From NS-12 sp045403215 (GTDB taxonomy: Bacteria > Nitrospirota > Nitrospiria > Nitrospirales > NS-4): a stretch of DNA of 10,187 bases. Below are positions 1 to 6,108 of the stretch, piece after piece. The notes beneath the pieces are model-generated. The model was not told the origin of the DNA, searched no databases, and saw nothing but the letters and a program-made list of their open reading frames with translations. The translations under genes were made by a program, and so were the position numbers. The stretch is taken from the NCBI GenBank assembly GCA_045403215.1, contig JAXIOW010000078.1, forward strand, positions 1-10,187, in the 5' to 3' direction. Each line of letters opens with the position of its first letter. Positions within the stretch are counted from its first letter, which is position 1.

Positions 1-1
1 G

Positions 2-1345
2 GCTCTGTTTAACTGGCTTTTTGCCAGACACGAAAAAGGAGTCTTCATCCTCCGGATCGAAGATACTGATCGTGAGCGGTCGACTCCTGAGGCGATCCAG
101 GCCATCCTGGACGGCCTGAAGTGGGTGGGGTTGGACTGGGATGAGGGACCCATCTATCAGACCGCACGCCTGGCCCTTTATAAAGAGCACGCCGCGCGGC
201 TGATGGCCGAGGGCAAGGCCTACCACTGTTACTGCACGGAGGAAGAACTGGAGGCTCGCCGGACCGAGGCTCTGGCTCGCAAGGAGCTTCCCAAATACGA
301 TGGACGGTGTCGCCGACGTTCCGGCGCCGCGCCGGCCGGCGTCTCACCGGTCGTCCGCTTCGTGTCGCCGCAGGACGGGCAGACCACCGTCCATGATCTG
401 ATCAAGGGAGACGTGACGTTCGACAACGCCCAACTCGACGATCTCATCATCGTACGGTCCAACGGAATGCCGACCTACAACTTTGGCGCGGTGGTGGATG
501 ATGCCGCGATGTGCATCACGCATGTCATCCGGGGCGATGACCATTTGAACAATACCCCTCGCCAGATTCTCCTGTACCGGGCCTTGGGGTATGACCCGCC
601 GCAGTTCGGTCATCTGCCCATGATCCTCGGCCCGGATAAGGTCAAACTGTCCAAGCGACATGGCGCCACCGCGGTGCTGGAATACCAGGAGGCCGGGTAC
701 CTGCCGGAAGCGCTCGTCAACTATCTGGTGCGACTGGGCTGGTCCTATGGAGATCAGGAGGTTTTCGCCGTGCCGGAGATGATCGAAAAGTTCACCCTGG
801 ATCGCATCAACAAAGCCCCTGCGGCGTTCGACCCGGAAAAGCTGCTCTGGTTGAACAGTCATTACCTGAAGCATGCGGACGTGAAGCGGGTGGCAGATCT
901 CTTGGTGCCTTTCCTGCGGAGGCAAGGCTTGCTGGCTTCCCATGGTCAGCCCGACCAGACGTGGCTCGAACGACTGGTGAAGGCTTTTCGCGAGCGTTCG
1001 CGCACTCTCCTGGAAATGGCGCAGCATGCCGCGCCGTATTGCCAGGACTCGATTCCTGTGAATCCCGAGGCGGCGACAACATTCCTGACCGCGGCGCTGA
1101 AACCCGCCTTCACCAAGCTGATCACCGAGCTCGACCAGGTTCCCTCATTCGAGCATGGCGAGCTTGAACGCGCGTTCAAGTCCGTCATAGCCGAGACGGG
1201 GCTCTCGATGAGCAAGCTGGCTCAGCCGGTGCGAGTGGCGCTCACGGGCCGGACTGCCAGCCCGGGTATCTTTGAAGTCATGATGTTGCTGGGGCGGGAG
1301 CGGACAGCGGCGCGGCTGAAGAAGGCCATTGACTTGATGCACTGA
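2..1345 (+). CDS. gltX: Glutamyl-tRNA synthetase, 5'-truncated by window edge
   Basis: Class I aminoacyl-tRNA synthetase that attaches glutamate to tRNA-Glu in the cytoplasm, and also to tRNA-Gln in organisms that make Gln-tRNA by transamidation. The frame is open from base 2, beginning ALFNWLFARH and then FILRIEDTDRERS, the conserved block just after the HIGH motif. About 25 N-terminal residues including HIGH therefore lie outside the window, and the GTG at 125 is internal. The class I KMSKS-equivalent is KLSKR at 644-658, followed by HGA. A zinc-type knuckle is visible: CYC near 231, then YDGRC near 297-311. The His that follows the last Cys in E. coli GluRS (C-x-H) is Arg here. The C-terminal helical anticodon-binding region runs to a normal TGA. 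No terminator follows; instead a promoter for the downstream tRNA overlaps the 3' end. Whether it discriminates against tRNA-Gln cannot be read by eye. Identification is secure. Confidence 0.97.
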   Translation, partial: ALFNWLFARHEKGVFILRIEDTDRERSTPEAIQAILDGLKWVGLDWDEGPIYQTARLALYKEHAARLMAEGKAYHCYCTEEELEARRTEALARKELPKYDGRCRRRSGAAPAGVSPVVRFVSPQDGQTTVHDLIKGDVTFDNAQLDDLIIVRSNGMPTYNFGAVVDDAAMCITHVIRGDDHLNNTPRQILLYRALGYDPPQFGHLPMILGPDKVKLSKRHGATAVLEYQEAGYLPEALVNYLVRLGWSYGDQEVFAVPEMIEKFTLDRINKAPAAFDPEKLLWLNSHYLKHADVKRVADLLVPFLRRQGLLASHGQPDQTWLERLVKAFRERSRTLLEMAQHAAPYCQDSIPVNPEAATTFLTAALKPAFTKLITELDQVPSFEHGELERAFKSVIAETGLSMSKLAQPVRVALTGRTASPGIFEVMMLLGRERTAARLKKAIDLMH

Positions 1346-1357
1346 GCCACTGATAAT
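1329..1357 (+). promoter_or_regulatory. Sigma70-type promoter for tRNA-Gln, inside gltX 3' end
   Basis: TTGACT at 1329-1334 and GATAAT at 1352-1357 are separated by exactly 17 bp. Each matches the consensus hexamer at 5 of 6 positions. Transcription should begin near 1364, about 22 nt before the mature tRNA-Gln 5' end, leaving a short leader for RNase P. The -35 lies in the last gltX codons and the -10 just after the stop. Inferred from sequence only. Confidence 0.6.
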
Positions 1358-1385
1358 TGCAAGGACGCTACCACACGTTGCTGGT

Positions 1386-1459
1386 TGGGGGATCGTCTAG
1401 TGGTAGGACGACAGACTCTGGATCTGTCTACCGAGGTTCGAATCCTCGTCCCCCAGCCA
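1386..1459 (+). tRNA. tRNA-Gln (anticodon CUG)
   Basis: A full cloverleaf can be drawn. The acceptor stem is TGGGGGA (1386-1392) paired with TCCCCCA (1449-1455). The D arm is 1395-1409 with stem GTC/GAC. The anticodon stem is ACAGA/TCTGT with a 7-nt loop carrying CTG at 1418-1420. The variable region is 4 nt and the T arm is CGAGG-TTCGAAT-CCTCG. The discriminator base is G, followed by an encoded CCA (1457-1459). U1-A72 is the first pair, as expected of bacterial tRNA-Gln; it is known to be preferred by GlnRS and recognised by the GatCAB amidotransferase. With C34 it should read CAG only, so a UUG isoacceptor should exist elsewhere. It sits 40 bp after gltX and 27 bp before the reductase gene. 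Confidence 0.96.
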
Positions 1460-1486
1460 CTCCTCCCTTTCTTCGTGTCTCTCCAC

Positions 1487-2197
1487 ATGGGTGAACCGAC
1501 ACAACGGGCCAAGGTGACGCGGGCGCGGATGCTGTCCCCGACGGTCCGTGAACTGGTCCTCATTCTTTTCGGGTCGAAGCTCTCTTTTAAGCCCGGCCAG
1601 TGGGTTTCGCTCAAGTTACCGGTGGGCGAGCGCCCGCCCTTGACGCGGGCCTACTCGATGGCCGAGCCGGAATCCTCTTCCGGAGAGCTGGTGTTGGCGT
1701 TCGACCATGTCCCGGGTGGGCTGGGGAGCGGCTATCTCTCCTCTGTCAAGGAAGGGGATGAACTGATCTTGGCGGGGCCCTACGGGAATTTCACGGTTCC
1801 TCGCCCGATGACCGTAGACCTCGTCTTGGTGGCGCGGTTCACCGGCATTGTTCCGATTCGGTGCATCCTCAGGGATGTGTTCGCTGGTCCGGCGTCGCGT
1901 CGAGTGACCTTGATCTACGGTTCCCCCGCGCAGGCGGAGCGGATCTATCACGACGAGTTTCAAGAGATGGCGGCGCGCCACAAAGCCTTCCGGTATCTTC
2001 CGACCGTCTTGGATGGGAGCGGACCGGCGGGAGCGGAACGTCGACCGGAGAGCGAGATCCTCGCGTCGCTGTGGCAGGGGCGGAAGGACTTTTTGCCGAT
2101 GGTCTGCGGGACGAAGGCCTTCATCAGGCCGCTCAAGACGTACGTGTCGGAACTGGGGTTTGGGCGGAAGGAAGCGAAGTTCGAGACCTACGATTGA
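1487..2197 (+). CDS. FNR-family FAD/NAD(P)-binding oxidoreductase
   Basis: A 236-residue flavoprotein of the ferredoxin-NADP+ reductase fold, expected in the cytoplasm to move electrons between NAD(P)H and an iron-sulfur or other partner. The N-terminal beta-barrel FAD domain (about 8-108) carries the FAD motif RAYSMAE at 54-60 and the GDELILAGPYGNFTV block at 90-104. The nucleotide domain follows, with TGIVPIR at 119-125 matching the TGIAPFR element of plant-type FNRs. The usual preceding glycines are Arg-Phe, and the CGP motif is CGTK (207-210). The C-terminus KFETYD keeps a terminal aromatic that could stack on FAD. ATG 1487 was chosen because the frame upstream runs through tRNA-Gln. No Shine-Dalgarno is visible; GTG 1475 and ATG 1529 are alternatives. 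With no terminator after the tRNA, co-transcription is likely. The convergent ferredoxin is a candidate partner by position only. Exact substrate unknown. Confidence 0.85.
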   Translation: MGEPTQRAKVTRARMLSPTVRELVLILFGSKLSFKPGQWVSLKLPVGERPPLTRAYSMAEPESSSGELVLAFDHVPGGLGSGYLSSVKEGDELILAGPYGNFTVPRPMTVDLVLVARFTGIVPIRCILRDVFAGPASRRVTLIYGSPAQAERIYHDEFQEMAARHKAFRYLPTVLDGSGPAGAERRPESEILASLWQGRKDFLPMVCGTKAFIRPLKTYVSELGFGRKEAKFETYD

Positions 2198-2205
2198 AAA
2201 CCGCG

Positions 2206-2628
2206 TTAATGTCCTTCCTTGACGAGATTCTTATTCCAGGCGGGGATTTCGATCTCGATGTCTGTGCTGCCGTTCGGCACGCATTGGCAGCCCAGGCGGG
2301 AGTTTAATCCGATATCCGGCGCTTCATCAAGCTGATCGAGCTCGTCGTCCGTGGGCTCGTTGCAGGACTCCAGCCCCTTGACCACTTTCACGTGGCAGGT
2401 GGAGCAGGCACAGACTCCACCGCACGCATGCTCGAGATCAATGCTGGCTCCTCCGTTGAGCGCGATGTCCAGAATGCTGCCGGGAAGGCCGGTCGGACCG
2501 TAGGGCAGTTTGCTCGGGTCCACCTCGAAGACGATGGGGGAGCCGTCCGGTTTCCGAAAGGTGATCTTGTACGCCTTCTTCGGGAGTTCGACTTCCGATT
2601 TTTCAATATATGGATTGATTCCGCCCAC
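2206..2628 (-). CDS. [2Fe-2S] ferredoxin, Isc/adrenodoxin type
   Basis: A 140-residue soluble electron carrier. Residues 20-130 form the beta-grasp ferredoxin domain, with the cluster motif C69-x5-C75-x2-C78 in HACGGVCACSTCHV and the fourth ligand C114 in RLGCQ. This pattern is that of adrenodoxin and bacterial Isc Fdx, not plant-type photosynthetic ferredoxin. Additional cysteines lie at 73, 89 and 116; the one inside the loop is common in Isc Fdx. The domain is preceded by about 19 extra residues and is longer than the ~111 residues of E. coli Fdx. The start is GTG at 2628: an in-frame TAG lies 6 codons upstream and no ATG is available without cutting the domain. A GGAG lies 12 nt before the start, a rather long spacing. 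No isc genes adjoin. The 3' end faces the FNR-family reductase 8 bp away, suggesting but not proving a redox pair. Confidence 0.93.
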   Translation of the reverse strand: MGGINPYIEKSEVELPKKAYKITFRKPDGSPIVFEVDPSKLPYGPTGLPGSILDIALNGGASIDLEHACGGVCACSTCHVKVVKGLESCNEPTDDELDQLDEAPDIGLNSRLGCQCVPNGSTDIEIEIPAWNKNLVKEGH

Positions 2629-2676
2629 GTTATGATAAGTCTCCTACGCGACCGAGAATAACTGGTAATCATTCAT

Positions 2677-2706
2677 GTTATAGCAGGTGGCCGCTTATCC
2701 GCGCAA
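2677..2706 (-). promoter_or_regulatory. Probable ferredoxin promoter, extended -10
   Basis: Read on the minus strand, TATAAC (2677-2682) is preceded by C and then TG, giving an extended -10 (TG-N-TATAAC). A weak -35, TTGCGC (2701-2706), lies 18 bp upstream. Transcription would start near 2670, giving a leader of about 40 nt before the GTG start at 2628. The -10 is good and the -35 is poor. Inferred from sequence. Confidence 0.45.
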
Positions 2707-2719
2707 GGACAGCTGCGGA

Positions 2720-2748
2720 TTGACAAGCCAGCGATCTTTCCGTTAAGG
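2720..2748 (+). promoter_or_regulatory. Possible tRNA-Glu promoter
   Basis: A perfect -35 TTGACA (2720-2725) is followed after 17 bp by TTAAGG (2743-2748), a poor -10 matching TATAAT at only two positions. Transcription would begin near 2755, almost at the mature tRNA 5' end at 2757. The stretch after the -10 (TGCCGCC) is GC-rich, as in stringently controlled stable-RNA promoters. Together with the minus-strand ferredoxin promoter this makes 2629-2756 a divergent promoter region. Confidence 0.4.
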
Positions 2749-2756
2749 TGCCGCCG

Positions 2757-2834
2757 GGTCCCATCGTCTAGCCTGGCCTAGGACGGTGCCCTCTCAAGGC
2801 ATAAACACGGGTTCAAATCCCGTTGGGACCACCA
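2757..2834 (+). tRNA. tRNA-Glu (anticodon CUC)
   Basis: A full cloverleaf can be drawn. The acceptor is GGTCCCA (2757-2763) paired with TGGGACC (2824-2830). The D arm is 19 nt (2766-2784) with stem GTCT/GGAC. The anticodon stem is GTGCC/GGCAT, with CTC at 2793-2795 in a 7-nt loop. The variable region is AAAC and the T arm is ACGGG-TTCAAAT-CCCGT. The discriminator is A, with an encoded CCA at 2832-2834. G1-C72 distinguishes it from the U1-A72 tRNA-Gln upstream, in line with the known amidotransferase antideterminant. C34 restricts it to GAG codons. It lies 46 bp upstream of the RND pump start with no terminator between, so read-through into the pump operon is possible. Confidence 0.96.
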
Positions 2835-2842
2835 CCCATTCC

Positions 2843-2871
2843 TTGACCCTGCTTCAATACTCCCCTAGAAT
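2843..2871 (+). promoter_or_regulatory. Promoter of the RND operon, near-leaderless
   Basis: TTGACC (2843-2848) and TAGAAT (2866-2871) are spaced by exactly 17 bp, each matching consensus at 5 of 6 positions. The predicted start point, about 7 nt after the -10, is near 2878, only about 3 nt before the pump ATG at 2881. This fits the absence of any Shine-Dalgarno before that ATG and suggests a leaderless or near-leaderless mRNA. The in-frame TAG inside the -10 closes the frame, so the protein cannot begin further upstream. Confidence 0.5.
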
Positions 2872-2880
2872 CAATCCTTA

Positions 2881-5800
2881 ATGGTCCGCGCCTCGCTGAA
2901 GAACCCCTATGCAGTCGTCGCGATCAGCCTGATCGTCGTCCTCCTGGGGGTGGTGTCCTACCAGAAAATGGTGGTGGACATCTTCCCGGAGATCAACACG
3001 CCTGTCGTGGCGGTCGCCACCTTCTTTAAGGGCATGAGCCAGTCCGAGATCGAGGGGGCCATCACCCTCCGTCTGGAGCAACTCTACCTGCAGGCTTCCT
3101 ACGTGGAGCACATCGAGTCGCGATCGCTTGCCGGCATCAGTCTGATCAAAATCCATTTCCATCCCGAGTATGACGTCAATGCCGGCGTTGCGGAGATCAC
3201 CAGCCTGACGTATTCCGCGTTGCGGTTTCTTCCCAAGGGCATGTTCCCGCCGACGATCATTAAATTCGGGGCATCGAGCCTGCCGATCGCCCAATTGACC
3301 GTGAGCAGCCCGACCCTGAGCGAGAAGGCCGTGCGCGATGTCGCGTATTTTACTGTTCGCCCTCAGTTGGGGACCGTCTCTGGGGCCGCGCCGCTTCCTC
3401 CGGTCGGGGGGACGATCCGTCAAATCACGGTGTTCTTGGATCGGGAGAAAATGACGGCGCGGGGCGTCTCAGCCAGCGAGGCCGTAAAGGCCGTCAATGC
3501 CGAGAATGTCCTGATCCCAGCCGGTAACATCAAGGTCGGTGACTTTGATTACAACGTGTTAAGCAACAGCCTGGTGCCACTTGTCGAAGCCCTCAACGAT
3601 ATTCCGATCAAGCTGGTCAACGGGGTGCCGGTGTTCTTGAGAGACGTGGCCACCGCTGCCGATTCCTACTCGGTCCAAACCAATGCGGTCCGGGTCAACG
3701 GGCGGCGGGCGATCTACATTCCGATCCTCAAGCAGGCGGGCGCCAACACCATCGCGGTGATCGACGGTGTGAAAGAGGCGGCGGCGCGGTTGAAGGGGCT
3801 CCCGGCAGATGTTGACGTCAAGCTGATCTTCGACCAATCCTTGTATATTCGCAATGCCATCGCAACGCTCCAATACGAAGGGCTCCTGGGGGCGGGGCTG
3901 GCCTGCCTCATGATCCTGGTATTTCTCGGCAGCGTCCGCTCTATGCTGGTCATCGGGCTGGCCATCCCTCTGTCGATCGCGACGGCGTTCGTCCTGCTGT
4001 ACTTCACCGGCCACACGATCAACATCATGACGTTGGGCGGCCTGGCTCTGGCCGTCGGAACTCTGGTGGACAATTCCATCGTGGTCCTGGAGAACATCCA
4101 CCGACACATGGAGATGGGCAAGTCGGTGAAAGAGGCGGTGGCGGATGGCGCGAACGAAGTCGCGCTTCCGATGCTGGTCATCACGATCAGCATCTTGATC
4201 GTGTATCTTCCTATCCTCTTCTTTACGGGAATTATCAAGTTCCTCTTCGTGCCGCTGGCGCTGGCGGTCGCCTACTCGATAGGGGCCTCGTATATCGCCT
4301 CGGTGACCGTGGCGCCTGTCGCCATCGCAACGTTCGAGCAGGCGGGTGGACAGGAGACGGCCGAACTTGGTGCGGAGCGGCCTGGGAACCTCTTTGAATC
4401 GCTCGTGAATTGGTATGGGCATGCCCTAAGCTGGGGATTGGCCCATAGAGCTGTGGTCGTGGGGGGGGTAGGAGCCGTATTCGTCGGCTCGCTGGCTATG
4501 GCCCCGTATCTGAGCACTGAATTTTTTCCGAAAGTGGACACGGGACAGTTCATCCTGAACGTCTCGGCCCCGGAGGGAACCCGCCTGGAAAAGACCGAAG
4601 CGATGATCGGCCGGATCGAGGAGTTGATCCGTAAACGGATCCCGGCAGATGAGTTGGACCAGATACTGGCCGATATGGGTATCCGGCGTGGCTGGATCGC
4701 CCTCTACTCGCCGAATCCCGGCCCCCATGCCTCCGTCATCCTGGTCAGTCTGGTGCGGAGCCACCGGACGAGCACGTGGGACTATATGGCCATGATTCGG
4801 GAGGACCTGCGGCGCGAGTTGCCTGGGATCAAGTTTGCGTTCCAGACCGGGGGGATGGTAAGCGACGTGCTGAACTTCGGGCTCCCGGCCCCGATTGACA
4901 TCAAGATCAGTGGTCCTAAACTGGCTCAGTTGAATGAGGCCGCCGGAAAGATTCGTACTCTGGTGGCGTCGGTCAAGCGCACCGAGGACGTGCGTATCCA
5001 TCAAGGGATGGACAGTCCGGAGCTACACCTGACCGTTGACCGGACCAAGGCCGCGTATCTCGGAATGACCCAGCAGCAAGTCATGACGGATATCTATACC
5101 GGGCTCACCTCCAACCTCAGTCTGGACCCCGGCTACTGGATCGACCCCAAGACCAACAACGCCTATTTCGTGGTCGCCCAGTACCCGGAGCAGGATTTAG
5201 TGAAATTCGAGGACTTCCTGGATATGCCCTTGGTTGGCGCGAAGTTCAGGGGTTCTGCGAGCGTGGGGATCGGGGGCGATCATCTGAGGGGGTCCACGCT
5301 GGCTTTGCAGAATACGCCCTTCGCGGGATCGCCGATGTTGCCGGCGGGAGGGAGTTTCGGCGCGGACGGAGGCAGCCGTGGGCCGGCCGTCTTACTGAAA
5401 GATGTGGTTGAGGTGGTGCGGAGGACGGGGCCTGAAGAAATCGCGCACTACAACCTTCAACCCACAATGGACGTGCTGGCCAATGTGTCGGGAAACGATT
5501 TGGGGCGTGTGGCGCGCGCGATCGAAGACAGGTTGGCGGGATTCCAGGTTCCACGGGACGTGACGATCTCGATGCTGGGCGAGGTGAACAGCATGCGGAA
5601 CGCCATTTCAAGCTTTGCCCTGACGTTGCCGATTGCCGTTCTGCTGGTGTATTTGGTGATGGTGGGGTTGTTCCGGTCGTTTCTCGATCCGTTCATCATC
5701 CTATTTGCGGTACCATTGGGCTTCATCGGCGTCATCTGGATGCTCCTGTTGACGAATATCTCCGTGAACGTGGAATCCATGATCGGGACTCTGATGATGA

Positions 5801-6108
5801 TCGGCATAGTGGTCTCCAACAGCATCCTACTGGTGGACTTCGCGAACCGCATGCTCGCATCAGGCATGTCGGTGGACGAGGCGGTTATGGCGGCCGGACG
5901 GGTACGGATCCGGCCGATTATCATGACCGCGTTGGCCACGAGCCTGGGGCTGCTGCCGATGGCGCTGGGGTTCGGGGAAGGCGCCGAGGCCAAGATTCCT
6001 CTGGCCCGCGCCGTGATCGGAGGGATGATGGTCTCCAGTTTCATGACCTTGTTGTTTGTTCCCATCCTGTACAGCATGACCGCCCGTAGGCAGGTGGAGT
6101 CGGCATGA
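2881..6108 (+). CDS. RND efflux pump, inner-membrane transporter (AcrB family)
   Basis: A 1075-residue inner-membrane proton-driven antiporter of the AcrB/AcrD/AcrF family, expected to work as a trimer with the next two gene products. The N-terminus MVRASLKNPY leads into TM1 (about 10-27), then VDIFPEINTPVV, typical of the family. A large periplasmic porter loop follows; TM2-6 cover about 330-480 and TM7 about 525-545. The second porter loop precedes TM8-12 (about 875-1065). The TM4 proton site reads V396-D397-N398 instead of Asp-Asp, the TM10 Lys position is Ser979 (VVSNSILLVDF), and R1009 and T1016 correspond to AcrB R971 and T978. Metal-type pumps have a single Asp here, but substrate cannot be assigned. 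Residues 786-835 form a Gly/Ser-rich stretch in the second porter loop. There is no Shine-Dalgarno. The last 4 bases overlap the adaptor start (ATGA), showing translational coupling. Confidence 0.96.
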   Translation: MVRASLKNPYAVVAISLIVVLLGVVSYQKMVVDIFPEINTPVVAVATFFKGMSQSEIEGAITLRLEQLYLQASYVEHIESRSLAGISLIKIHFHPEYDVNAGVAEITSLTYSALRFLPKGMFPPTIIKFGASSLPIAQLTVSSPTLSEKAVRDVAYFTVRPQLGTVSGAAPLPPVGGTIRQITVFLDREKMTARGVSASEAVKAVNAENVLIPAGNIKVGDFDYNVLSNSLVPLVEALNDIPIKLVNGVPVFLRDVATAADSYSVQTNAVRVNGRRAIYIPILKQAGANTIAVIDGVKEAAARLKGLPADVDVKLIFDQSLYIRNAIATLQYEGLLGAGLACLMILVFLGSVRSMLVIGLAIPLSIATAFVLLYFTGHTINIMTLGGLALAVGTLVDNSIVVLENIHRHMEMGKSVKEAVADGANEVALPMLVITISILIVYLPILFFTGIIKFLFVPLALAVAYSIGASYIASVTVAPVAIATFEQAGGQETAELGAERPGNLFESLVNWYGHALSWGLAHRAVVVGGVGAVFVGSLAMAPYLSTEFFPKVDTGQFILNVSAPEGTRLEKTEAMIGRIEELIRKRIPADELDQILADMGIRRGWIALYSPNPGPHASVILVSLVRSHRTSTWDYMAMIREDLRRELPGIKFAFQTGGMVSDVLNFGLPAPIDIKISGPKLAQLNEAAGKIRTLVASVKRTEDVRIHQGMDSPELHLTVDRTKAAYLGMTQQQVMTDIYTGLTSNLSLDPGYWIDPKTNNAYFVVAQYPEQDLVKFEDFLDMPLVGAKFRGSASVGIGGDHLRGSTLALQNTPFAGSPMLPAGGSFGADGGSRGPAVLLKDVVEVVRRTGPEEIAHYNLQPTMDVLANVSGNDLGRVARAIEDRLAGFQVPRDVTISMLGEVNSMRNAISSFALTLPIAVLLVYLVMVGLFRSFLDPFIILFAVPLGFIGVIWMLLLTNISVNVESMIGTLMMIGIVVSNSILLVDFANRMLASGMSVDEAVMAAGRVRIRPIIMTALATSLGLLPMALGFGEGAEAKIPLARAVIGGMMVSSFMTLLFVPILYSMTARRQVESA

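Noticed and set aside
344..1027. Long minus-strand frame opposite gltX
   Set aside because: Antisense shadow of a certain gene, rich in Arg/His/Gln as expected from GC-rich codon bias. The similar frames opposite the RND gene were dropped for the same reason.
1385..1486. Upstream extension of the reductase reading frame
   Set aside because: It is the tRNA-Gln gene read as codons; the family-like sequence begins only after ATG 1487.
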